From: an uncultured cyanobacterium
GTDB taxonomy: Bacteria > Cyanobacteriota > Cyanobacteriia > Cyanobacteriales > Geitlerinemataceae
NCBI GenBank assembly: GCA_937899645.1
Contig: CALCCD010000030.1
Location: 1-64,000 of the forward strand
Length of the DNA: 64,000 nt
Direction: 5' to 3'
The notes under the pieces were generated by a model. That model saw nothing but the letters and a program-made list of their open reading frames with translations. It did no database searches and was not told where the DNA came from. Positions 33,476 through 41,331 of the stretch are shown here, piece by piece (the first letter of the stretch is position 1; each line of letters starts with the position of its first letter). The translations under genes were made by a program, and so were the position numbers.

Positions 33476-34246
33476 GGAAGAAGGTTAGGTGCACGAAAGA
33501 ACTGAATACAATTCGATTATAAACAGATTTTTTAGGTCACTTTATGCTCCTTGTGTAAGGTTTCTATGAAGTTTACTGCTCTGGAAGTCCGAGAATTTTA
33601 AAGTTGGCTTTAAAGAAGGGAAAATTCTCGAATTCTGGATCTGAGTACGCCTCTAAGGCTTCCCCAGCAAGGGCTGTGGGAAAAGATCTGGAGCCTGAGC
33701 AGCGCGCTTCTCACGATTGTTTTGACTAATTTAGCCGCTTCGATTATTATTCGAGACGGTTTTGAAGCCACGTTTGTGAACTCGGGCGCGATGACCTGAA
33801 ACCTCATTATTAACTCTATTCCCGCAGGAAAGCTACACTTAAAATAACGAGCCTTGAATATACTTAGAAAACATGAGGATGTTCACCTAAGTGGAAATCG
33901 CGAGGTCGAATACGTAGGCTTACTGAGGTTTTTAAAAAGGGGCGCTGAGACTTCTGCTTTGTGTTGAAGGTTTCAGGTTCGATCGAACGCCGATTTAGGC
34001 TGTTTAGCCACAAACCCTCTCGACTGCTGACGCGGAATATCACCACGGAGAGAGCGGCTGGCGCGGGCGCACGTCATGGCCGCGCTACATTGAGTGCAGT
34101 TGCCGCCCGTTATCGCGCCGAGAAAGCATTTGCAGCGGATTAATGTCTCGACGAGCCTCGGCGATCGTGGGGCTTCGCCGTTGGCTGGGAGAGCGCCTGG
34201 GACGCAAGCGGGCCGAAAGCGGCGACGCCTCACTGTTTAGCGCGCG
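33476..34246. promoter_or_regulatory. Divergent intergenic region with hairpins and shared boxes
   Basis: 771 bp between the DUF7467-like gene (minus) and the nuclease gene (plus). I see no credible gene. It holds TTCCCCAGCAAGGGCTG at 33660-33676 and TTCTCACGATTG at 33708-33719, which match boxes in the giant gene's leader in the same order and orientation. It also holds the nested inverted repeat listed at 33591-33629. AT-content is raised in the half nearest 33475. Confidence 0.4.
33591..33629. promoter_or_regulatory. Nested inverted repeat in leader of DUF7467-like gene
   Basis: Outer arms GAGAATTTT (33591-33599) and AAAATTCTC (33621-33629) are perfect complements. Inside lies a second perfect hairpin, TTTAAAG-TTGG-CTTTAAA (33597-33614), which overlaps the outer left arm, so the two structures are mutually exclusive. 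This is a possible RNA switch, operator or terminator-like hairpin in the 5' leader, about 115-150 bp before the start codon at 33475. Confidence 0.35.
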
Positions 34247-37021
34247 ATGCCCATGAACGTAGTTCGCACCGTTTATCTCGATCCCGCGCTCAAACCGCGC
34301 TCGATTCTCTCCTTCGATCGCGGCGATCGTCAGATCGTCACCGCCACGCCAACCCTGGCGCAACAGCTTGACGTACGTCATGTCAGCCTGGAGCGGCTGG
34401 CAGTCGATGCGATCGCCCATGCCGGTCTAGCAGTGGTGTCGCCGTGGCTGGGGCGGCAACTGCTGGTGGAGTCCGTGATGGATGTAATGCCCGATGGCGA
34501 CGCGGTGGCGGTGGCACAGTGGCTGTCAGGGTCGCTGCGCTCGCTGCTGGGGTCAGGGGCAGACTTGCAGGCAATGGCGAAGGTCTCGGGGCTCGCGCCG
34601 AAGGTGTACCGAACGATCCGAGTCGCGCTGAACTACCGCGCCAAGCTGGAGCGCCGCTCGCTGGTCGATCCGGCGGAGCTATTCTGGCGGGCGATCGCCA
34701 CCGAGCCGGAGCGACAGTGTTTGGCGGTGGTGGGGCTGCTCGACCCGGCGGGCGATCGGTTGGCCTTCGTCAACGCGATCGCGGCGGCAGGAAGCTGCTT
34801 GGCGCTGCCTTGTGACGGAGCAGACTGGTTTCAGGAGACGCGCATGGCGGTGGAAACGCTACAAAGTCAGGGCTGGCAAGTCTTCTGGCGAGTGAACGAA
34901 CCGGTGGTGTCTGGCGCTCTAGAAGACGTACTACCGATAATTTCGACTATCGGATCTAAGGATTCAGTCGAGATTTCGGGCGATACTGGTGGCGATCGCA
35001 CTGCCCGAGAGGCAACACCACCCACCCGCGAATACACCGCCTACGCCGACAGCGACAGCGAAATCCGCAGCGTCCTCGCCACCATCAAACAGCGCGTCGC
35101 CACCGGAACGCCCGTGGGCGATATCGCGATCGTCGCTCGCAATGGATCTGACTACGCCCGCCAGCTTGGCGACATCGCGTGGGAATTCGGTCTGCCCGTC
35201 CGCCAGACGCGATCGCCTGCTCTCTCTGTCACGCGCCTGGGCTCCTGGATGCGGTGCTTCCTGGAAGCGTGGCAGCGCAGTTTTACGTTTGAAGCCACTG
35301 CCCGCCTGCTCCAGCACCCGCTGACGCCACCGGTGTTTGCGCCGCCGTGGTCGATCGCGCGACGGCGACACCCCGACAGCCGCAAAGCCTGGGAAGCCCT
35401 CGGGGCGCAGTTCCCCGCGATCGAGCCCTGGCGTAAGGCGCAGCGCGCCAAGTGGGTCGATCGCTTCAACGATGTCCTCGCCGCCTGGGAGATCGAGGCG
35501 CGCTGCGGGCGCTGGCCGGAAGAGGCGATCGCCTTCGAGCGCTTGCAGGACGCCTTCGACGAGCTAGCCGACTTCGACGACGCCAAACGTGCTGGCGAGC
35601 AGTTCGCGCGAGAACTAGAGACGCTGCTGGGCAGCCAGCCCGTGGCGATCGCGGAGCGCGGCGGTGTCGCCATCCACTCGCCGGAGTCGATCGCCGGGTC
35701 GCGCTACCCACTCGTCTTCGTTCTCGGCGCGATCGAGGGAGCCTACCCCGAGCCCGTCCGCAACGACACCGCGATCGACTTCTTCACCCGCAAGCAGCTC
35801 GCCCGTGCGGGCTTCGACCTCGGCTCGGCGATGCGCGCAGCACGCCAGGAAACGCGGCACTTTGACGCGCTGCTGCGAGTCGCTACCGATCGCCTGACGC
35901 TCTCCTATCCCCGCGCGATCGGCAAGAAAACGACAATACCCAGCGCCTACCTCGGTCAGTTCGAGATCCCCGAGCGCAGCGCTAGCGACATCGGTGGCGA
36001 GGCTAACGATATCGACCTCCCGATCGCCAGCCTGGAAATCGCCCGCCGCGCTTGGCTGCGCCGCCCGCCCGCCTCCGACCCAGATTTCGCCCAGCACGAT
36101 CGCGTCCTACCCCACGCCCGCCACTGCCAGCGCATCGAACTCGATCGCGAAACCGCTCCGGGCTACAGCATCTACGACGGCCTTACCGGCATCCCCGCCG
36201 ACCTAGCCGCACATATCTTTAGCGCCTCACAGCTCAGCATGTTGGGGCAGTGCGGCTTTAAGTGGTTCGCGCGCTACGGCCTCCACGCCAGTCGTCCACA
36301 GGAAAAAGAAACCAAGCTCTCCGGACGGCTGCGCGGCCAGCTCTACCACCAGGCACTCGAAGGCGCGATGCGCCACAGCCTCGGCCAGGAAGACCCGCGC
36401 GACAGCGTTCTCGCCCACCTTGACAGTGCGTTCGAGGTCGCCGAACAGAGCCTGTACCTCGATCGCCTGCCCGCCTGGAAGGCCCAGCGTCGCGAACACT
36501 TGGCGCGTTTACGCCGCACGATCGAGCACGAGTCCTTCTTCACGCCGGGCGCGGTAGTCGCCAACCTCGAGACCGAATTCAGCGGCGAGTGGAACGGCTT
36601 CAGCGTCACCGGCAAAATCGATCGCGCCGACGAAACGCCCTACGGCATCACGCTAATCGAGTACAAAACGCGATCGAGCAACCCCACCCAAGCCCAAAAC
36701 AGCAAGGGCGAAGCAAAATTCGACGTGCAGCTTCAGCTCTACGTCGAAGCCGCCGGAGCCGACCTCTTCCCCGATCGCCCGATCGCCCGCGCCCACTACT
36801 ACTCGCTCACCAAAGCCAAAAGCTTGAAGAAGGTGGACGTGCCCGACGACCTGGAGGCGGCGGCGTTTGCCGATCGTCTGCGGGGCTACCTGAATCGCGG
36901 GGCGTATCCCGTGCAGCCCGATCGCGGCCAGAAAGTCTGCGAATTTTGCGACTGCGAAGCCATTTGCCGCAAAGGCGCGCGACTCAAACGCAAGCGCCGC
37001 CCGGAGTCCGAATCGAGCTAG
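34247..37021 (+). CDS. AddB/RecB-like PD-(D/E)XK nuclease with Fe-S cysteines
   Basis: 924 residues. The C-terminal third is a RecB/AddB-type nuclease: SASQLSMLGQCGFKWFARY with a first cysteine at about 670, RGQLYHQALEGAM with its conserved His, GKIDRAD plus IEYKTRS carrying the acidic and lysine catalytic residues at about 785-810, and QLQLYVEAA. The C-terminal cluster C898-xx-C901-x5-C907 matches the spacing of the AddB iron-sulfur nuclease. The N-terminal two thirds resembles a degenerate helicase fold of the AddB type; I see no Walker A motif. The family repairs double-strand breaks, usually with an AddA partner, which is not in the window. The start is ATG at 34247; an in-frame ATG six bases later is equally possible. 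Confidence 0.85.
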   Translation: MPMNVVRTVYLDPALKPRSILSFDRGDRQIVTATPTLAQQLDVRHVSLERLAVDAIAHAGLAVVSPWLGRQLLVESVMDVMPDGDAVAVAQWLSGSLRSLLGSGADLQAMAKVSGLAPKVYRTIRVALNYRAKLERRSLVDPAELFWRAIATEPERQCLAVVGLLDPAGDRLAFVNAIAAAGSCLALPCDGADWFQETRMAVETLQSQGWQVFWRVNEPVVSGALEDVLPIISTIGSKDSVEISGDTGGDRTAREATPPTREYTAYADSDSEIRSVLATIKQRVATGTPVGDIAIVARNGSDYARQLGDIAWEFGLPVRQTRSPALSVTRLGSWMRCFLEAWQRSFTFEATARLLQHPLTPPVFAPPWSIARRRHPDSRKAWEALGAQFPAIEPWRKAQRAKWVDRFNDVLAAWEIEARCGRWPEEAIAFERLQDAFDELADFDDAKRAGEQFARELETLLGSQPVAIAERGGVAIHSPESIAGSRYPLVFVLGAIEGAYPEPVRNDTAIDFFTRKQLARAGFDLGSAMRAARQETRHFDALLRVATDRLTLSYPRAIGKKTTIPSAYLGQFEIPERSASDIGGEANDIDLPIASLEIARRAWLRRPPASDPDFAQHDRVLPHARHCQRIELDRETAPGYSIYDGLTGIPADLAAHIFSASQLSMLGQCGFKWFARYGLHASRPQEKETKLSGRLRGQLYHQALEGAMRHSLGQEDPRDSVLAHLDSAFEVAEQSLYLDRLPAWKAQRREHLARLRRTIEHESFFTPGAVVANLETEFSGEWNGFSVTGKIDRADETPYGITLIEYKTRSSNPTQAQNSKGEAKFDVQLQLYVEAAGADLFPDRPIARAHYYSLTKAKSLKKVDVPDDLEAAAFADRLRGYLNRGAYPVQPDRGQKVCEFCDCEAICRKGARLKRKRRPESESS

Positions 37022-37341
37022 CGTAATTCCGTCATGACCCCTTCACTTTTTTGGCTGCGACTGTAACAAACCACGAAGCTTGCTATCAATTCGCGATCGC
37101 CTCCAGCTCCCCGCAAAAATACTCATTAAGATCGAGACAGAAGCAACGAACCATCTGGCTTAGTTAAGTTGCAAAACAGTTTCTGGCTTGGCGATCTTTC
37201 GGAACCTTTTACAGGTTCCCGTTTCCACACTCGAGCAGAGCGGACTCCGCGATCGTCAAGCCGGAAACTCCCTTCCCTAGAGAAGCTGCAAGGCATGGGG
37301 GCTCGTCGCTTTCTTCAAATCAAAAGCACTTGCGATCCGGC
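37022..37341. other. Intergenic region upstream of terminal oxidase
   Basis: About 320 bp without a gene. It holds a perfect small hairpin, GGAACCT-TTTAC-AGGTTCC (37201-37219), which could be a terminator for the nuclease gene or an operator for the oxidase, and T-rich runs near 37050. No clear promoter was recognised. Confidence 0.4.
37201..37219. promoter_or_regulatory. Small perfect hairpin upstream of oxidase gene
   Basis: GGAACCT (37201-37207), loop TTTAC, AGGTTCC (37213-37219), about 120 bp before the oxidase start and 180 bp after the nuclease stop. The role is unknown: operator or weak terminator. Confidence 0.35.
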
Positions 37342-38031
37342 ATGATTAAACTCCTCGTCAACGGCCTTGTACTGGTGATGAACACCCTTTACAAGACGCG
37401 ACCCTATCCCCGCTTTTACGTCCTTGAAACTGTCGCCCGCGTTCCCTATTTCGCTTACCTTTCCGTTCTGCACCTCTACGAAAGCGTCGGACTCTGGCGC
37501 AAAGCTGACTGGCTGAAAATTCACTTCGCCGAGTCCTGGAACGAGCTACACCACCTGCTAATTATGGAAGAGCTGGGCGGCAAAGATCGCTGGCTCGATC
37601 GCGTTCTCGCTCGTACCACGGCGGTGATTTACTACTGGATTATCGTCGCGATTTACCTGCTCTCACCCCGCGCCGCCTACCACTTTATGGAGCTCGTAGA
37701 AGAACACGCTTATCACACCTACAACGAGTTCCTTAAAGCCCACGCCGCCGAACTCAAAGCACAGCCCGCACCCGCCGTGGCGATCTCGTACTACCGCGAT
37801 GGCGACTTGTACATGTTCGACGAGTTTCAAACCGGCCGCGCGCCCGAATCGCGCCGCCCGAAAATCGATAATCTCTACGATGTATTCGTGGCGATTCGCG
37901 ATGACGAACGCGAGCACGTGAAAACAATGGTGGCCTGTCAGGTTCCGGCAACCGCCAACCAGCTCCACAGCCCCCACGCGCCGACCCTGCCGGACAACCT
38001 CCAGCCCGGTCACGCTGGTTCGGACGCTTAA
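37342..38031 (+). CDS. Plastoquinol terminal oxidase (alternative oxidase family)
   Basis: 229 residues from the ATG at 37342; a TTG at 37330 would add four residues. It is a clear member of the alternative oxidase/PTOX family, which oxidises plastoquinol and reduces oxygen to water without pumping protons, acting as a safety valve for the photosynthetic electron chain. The diiron ligands are visible: Glu29 in YVLETVARVPYFAYL, Glu68 and His71 in NELHHL, a Glu in ELVEEHAYHTY (about 117-127), and the Glu and His of DDEREHVKTM near the C-terminus. Hydrophobic stretches around 36-50 and 95-108 fit monotopic attachment to the thylakoid membrane. The C-terminal 30 residues are variable. A strong hairpin follows the stop. 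Confidence 0.95.
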   Translation: MIKLLVNGLVLVMNTLYKTRPYPRFYVLETVARVPYFAYLSVLHLYESVGLWRKADWLKIHFAESWNELHHLLIMEELGGKDRWLDRVLARTTAVIYYWIIVAIYLLSPRAAYHFMELVEEHAYHTYNEFLKAHAAELKAQPAPAVAISYYRDGDLYMFDEFQTGRAPESRRPKIDNLYDVFVAIRDDEREHVKTMVACQVPATANQLHSPHAPTLPDNLQPGHAGSDA

Positions 38032-38062
38032 GTTTCGGCATTGACTCCCAATCGTGAACCCC

Positions 38063-38095
38063 AGAAGTCGGAGTTTTCCAAAAACTCCGACTTCT
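38063..38095. terminator. Strong bidirectional hairpin terminator
   Basis: A perfect 15-bp stem, AGAAGTCGGAGTTTT (38063-38077) with AAAACTCCGACTTCT (38081-38095), and a 3-nt loop, placed between the convergent oxidase and endonuclease V genes. The position and strength support a terminator, although the A/T runs are inside the stem. Confidence 0.75.
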
Positions 38096-38104
38096 CAGCA
38101 TCAG

Positions 38105-38144
38105 CCGACCTGGACTCGCCGATCTGTACGTGCAGGTCGGTTTT
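38105..38144 (+). terminator. Second hairpin followed by T-tract
   Basis: CCGACCTG (38105-38112) pairs with CAGGTCGG (38133-38140) and is followed directly by TTTT. It could be a backup rho-independent terminator for the oxidase gene; the 20-nt loop makes it weaker than the first. Confidence 0.45.
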
Positions 38145-38254
38145 GTCGTCCTTGAGGAAGCTGCATCAATAATACCAATTACTCAAAGTCTGGCTACAGA
38201 TAGTAAATCTAGGACTGAAGCTTGGCTGGTAATCTAGGTCGCCCATCTGTGGTT

Positions 38255-38968
38255 TTACTTTCCAGGCTTAGTATAAAACTGTCGCGAGAGCCGATCGGCC
38301 TGCCGCGTCGTCTCCGGTAGGCGGTAGCGCGGCGCGAGTTCGATCGCTAATTCGATCGCCGTCTCCAGCCCAAAGCGATGCCCGATCGACACGTACACCG
38401 GCTTCACGTCCGCCTGTGTCCGCACCACCGCTCCGATGGTTTCGTCCTCGCTGTTCCCACCGATCGCGCGATCCTGCAGCGGTTCCCACGACCCGCGATC
38501 GCGTCCGACTGTCTCGTACTCGCCGACATAGTGCGACTTCGCCACGCCGATCGCCGGAACATCCAGCAGCACGCCCAGATGACAAGCCAGCCCAAACCGG
38601 CGCGGATGCGCCAGCCCCTGGCCGTCGCAGACGATCGCCTCGGGCAACACCGTCAGTTTCTCCAGCGCGGCCACCACCAACGGCACTTCCCGAAACGACA
38701 GGAGACCGGGCGTGTAGGGGAAGTTCGGCACACCGGCTGCGATCGCGGTGTCGAGCGGTTCGAGACTCGCGCGATCGAGGACGACAACCGCCGCCTGCAT
38801 CCGCGAGCCGTCTTTGCTGTAGCCCACGTCGATTCCGGCAATGCGATCGAGCACCTCGAATCGATCGCGCGCCACCACCCGCGATCGCCAGCGCTCTTGC
38901 AGCGCGATCGCCGCCTCGGGCGTCAGGCCGTCCGGCGGGCAGAGTTCGGCGCGATCGGCAAAATTCAT
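38255..38968 (-). CDS. nfi: Endonuclease V
   Basis: 237 residues from ATG at 38968; a TTG further upstream would add five residues. Endonuclease V cleaves DNA one base 3' of deoxyinosine and other deaminated bases, starting their repair. Family motifs are intact: GIDVGY with Asp47 as a metal ligand, FPYTPGLLSFREVP with its catalytic Glu, CDGQGLAHPRRFGLACHLGV with the second Asp, GVAKSHYVG, and VYVSIGHRFGLETAIE. The length is typical. The gene is convergent with the oxidase gene and oriented like ggpS, which lies about 180 bp upstream with its own terminator, so it is probably transcribed separately. Confidence 0.95.
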   Translation of the reverse strand: MNFADRAELCPPDGLTPEAAIALQERWRSRVVARDRFEVLDRIAGIDVGYSKDGSRMQAAVVVLDRASLEPLDTAIAAGVPNFPYTPGLLSFREVPLVVAALEKLTVLPEAIVCDGQGLAHPRRFGLACHLGVLLDVPAIGVAKSHYVGEYETVGRDRGSWEPLQDRAIGGNSEDETIGAVVRTQADVKPVYVSIGHRFGLETAIELAIELAPRYRLPETTRQADRLSRQFYTKPGK

Positions 38969-39082
38969 GCTAGGCAAGTCCAAACGATACGGCTGCGATC
39001 GGGCTGAAGAAAGCCTTCAAGGTTTGAACGAAATCTCTGGCTTTTTCCGCTCTCTGACGGCAAGACCTTCAAGGTTTTGATG

Positions 39083-39112
39083 AAAAGGCCGAGACGACGA
39101 TCGCCTCGGCCT
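39083..39112 (-). terminator. Rho-independent terminator of ggpS
   Basis: Read on the minus strand, AGGCCGAG (39112-39105) pairs with CTCGGCCT (39093-39086) and is followed by a short T run. It lies 37 bp after the ggpS stop. A direct repeat of CCTTCAAGGTTT at about 39014 and 39066 lies just beyond. Confidence 0.7.
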
Positions 39113-39148
39113 CACACACGGTTTAAGTTATCGAGATCGACAGCCGGA

Positions 39149-40687
39149 CTACACCGCCGCTAGCTCTTTCTCCGAGCCGGTTCCGTCGGAGTCGTTCTGA
39201 ATCGCCGCAAACACCTCGAATAGATGATCGCCCCAATATTTCACGTCATAGGTCGTCACCGTCTCGAACAACTTCGCCATCCGCTCGTTTTGCTCCTCGA
39301 GTGTCATCTCCAGCGCCCGATCGAGCGACTCATCCATCCGATTCAGCGAATAAGGATTCGTCAGCACCGCTTCGGGAAGCTCCACCGCCGCCCCGACAAA
39401 CTCCGACAGCACCAGCACGCCACCGTTGCCCGTACCCTTCGCCGCGACAAACTCTTTCGCCACCAGATTCAACCCGTCGCGCAGCGGAGCCGTCCAGCAG
39501 ATATCCGCACGACGATACAGCGAGAACAAGTCGATGCGCGATAGCGGCTGCGTGTAGAGCAACACCGGCGTCCAGCCGATCTGCGCGAACTGACCGTTAA
39601 TTTGACCGGCGAGCTGTTCGATCTCCGATTGCGCGTCTTGATAAATCCGCATTCCCGATGCCGATGTGACGCAGGAGACAATGAACTGCACCTTGCCGTG
39701 GAGGTCGCGGCGGCGCTCCAGCAGTCGGGCATAAGCTTCGAGCTTCTCTTTGTTGCCCTTCACGTAGTCCACGCGACCGGCCGCAACGATCAGCGTTTTA
39801 TCGGCGAACTCGGCCTCGATTTCCGTATAGCGAGCTTTCGCCTCCGTCGCATCGAGGATGTTCTGGATGAACTGCGGATCTGTGCCCACCGGAAAAGCGT
39901 CGATGTTAACGATTTGGCCTTTGTGTTCTAGCTGCTTGACCATCTCCGGTTCGGCCAGTGCCGTACCCGTTTTTGTCATGTGCTCCGGCACGTCGCCCGT
40001 TGCCACCACTTTCACCGGCTTGAGGCTGCGCGCCACGTTAACGAAGTTCTCGGAGTAGCGCGGGATGTGGAAGCCGACCACATCGCAGCAGAGCAGACTC
40101 TCGACGATTTCGTCGCGCCAGGGCAGTACGTTAAACACATCCACCGACGGGAATGGCGTGTGGTGGAAGAAGGCGATCTTGGCGTTGGGCTTGAGCTGGC
40201 GAATGAAGTAGGGCGCGAGCCAGAGGTTATAGTCGTGAACCCAGATCAGCGCGTCGTCGGCAGCTTCCGCGCAGGCAGCTTCGGCAAACAGACGATTGAT
40301 TTCGGTGAAGTTCTCCCAGTCGGAGCTTTCTGAGGTGAACTGCCAGGGAAACGAGTGCAGAATCGGCCAGAAGGCTTCTTTCGAGGTGATGTGATAGAAG
40401 TGATTGACCTGGGTGGCGGTCAGGGGGATGCGCGAAACGGTGTAGTTGGTGTCGTCTTCGACCCGGACGCGGGTCTCGAAGTTGGCTTTGGCGGCGTCTT
40501 CGACCTGTTTCCAAGCCACCCACGTGCCGTGATTGACGTTTTTGAAGAAGCTTTTGAGGGTCGGCATAATGCCGTTAGGGCTTTTCTTCGGAAGATAGCG
40601 AACCTCTCCCGTTTTTTCGTCGATGACTTCGTCGTAGGGTTCGCGGTGGTAAAGGATAACGAGCGAAGATTTCGTTTCGGTCTGCAT
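39149..40687 (-). CDS. ggpS: Glucosylglycerol-phosphate synthase
   Basis: 512 residues. GgpS joins ADP-glucose and glycerol-3-phosphate to make glucosylglycerol-phosphate, the first step to the compatible solute glucosylglycerol. The sequence follows the cyanobacterial GgpS pattern closely: SSLVILYHREPYDEV at the N-terminus, KSPNGIMPTLKSFF, FYHITSKEAFWPILHSFPWQF, LIWVHDYNLWLAPYFIRQL, AFFHHTPFPSVDVFNVLPWR, and the GT20 donor-site motif TAPLRDGLNLVAKEFVAAK. These are close to trehalose-phosphate synthase, but the N-terminal motifs separate GgpS from it. It lies head-to-head with the glucosylglycerol hydrolase gene across a 644-bp intergenic region, so synthesis and breakdown may be co-regulated by salt. 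The separate phosphatase StpA is not in the window. Confidence 0.95.
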   Translation of the reverse strand: MQTETKSSLVILYHREPYDEVIDEKTGEVRYLPKKSPNGIMPTLKSFFKNVNHGTWVAWKQVEDAAKANFETRVRVEDDTNYTVSRIPLTATQVNHFYHITSKEAFWPILHSFPWQFTSESSDWENFTEINRLFAEAACAEAADDALIWVHDYNLWLAPYFIRQLKPNAKIAFFHHTPFPSVDVFNVLPWRDEIVESLLCCDVVGFHIPRYSENFVNVARSLKPVKVVATGDVPEHMTKTGTALAEPEMVKQLEHKGQIVNIDAFPVGTDPQFIQNILDATEAKARYTEIEAEFADKTLIVAAGRVDYVKGNKEKLEAYARLLERRRDLHGKVQFIVSCVTSASGMRIYQDAQSEIEQLAGQINGQFAQIGWTPVLLYTQPLSRIDLFSLYRRADICWTAPLRDGLNLVAKEFVAAKGTGNGGVLVLSEFVGAAVELPEAVLTNPYSLNRMDESLDRALEMTLEEQNERMAKLFETVTTYDVKYWGDHLFEVFAAIQNDSDGTGSEKELAAV

Positions 40688-41331
40688 CGTTTCAAACCCA
40701 GGGCGGAACCTGAGGGTAAAGGAAATTTGAGAAATATCGAGCGATCGCGGCGGGTCAACTGCGGGCGGCGATCGAGCGCCCTCGGCCGCCGCGGCAGACG
40801 AGCCGCTTGCCCGTCGGCTCTATCGTTGCTTGCTGTAAAGCTCGTAAGGGCGCGTCGTCGCTGTAAGGTCGTAAAAAAACGAGTGTGTGAATGAGAAAGA
40901 ATCGAAGCGAATATGGCAATGCGTTCCGAACGATGCGATCGCTGGCCCATACATTCTCTCCGAATCGGGTACTGTTCGGTATCTATCGCCCGGACGAGTC
41001 GCGATCGCGCGGATGTCTTTCTTGGGAGTGAGGAACGCGTCGAACGCGCGTTGCCGGTCGGGAATTTGCCCGCCGCGCGATCGGCTTTCGAGCCGTTTCG
41101 ACCCGAGTTTGCGCCAATAACGCGCCAACAAACCCTCGCGCGTGCCGCGCCTTGGATGTCGCTTCCACCTTGCGCTGCCGCCACACTGGACGGGGGAGAC
41201 CGGCGCGCGCGCGATCGCCTCTCGTAGAAGTCGCAATATCGTCCGTTTGGCGGTAGCAAACGAGGGCACTGCTGACGTAAGCTGACATCTAGCATTAAGT
41301 AGGAAAGATCCAGAAGAAAGAGGGCTCTTGC
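40688..41331. promoter_or_regulatory. Divergent ggpS / hydrolase promoter region
   Basis: 644 bp between two divergent genes of glucosylglycerol metabolism. No convincing gene is seen. In Synechocystis a small regulator gene, ggpR, overlaps the ggpS promoter region; I could not recognise a homologue here. GC is high through the centre. A plausible ribosome site AAGAGGG lies about 8 bp before the hydrolase ATG at 41332. Confidence 0.5.

Noticed and set aside
39014-39077. Direct repeat CCTTCAAGGTTT near the end of ggpS
   Set aside because: Only two short copies, close to a terminator; too little to call a site or element.
40887-41120. 77-codon frame in the ggpS/hydrolase intergenic region as a candidate for the small regulator GgpR
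   Set aside because: The sequence shows no resemblance that I can recall to a regulator, has Arg-rich shadow composition, and overlaps other equally open frames.
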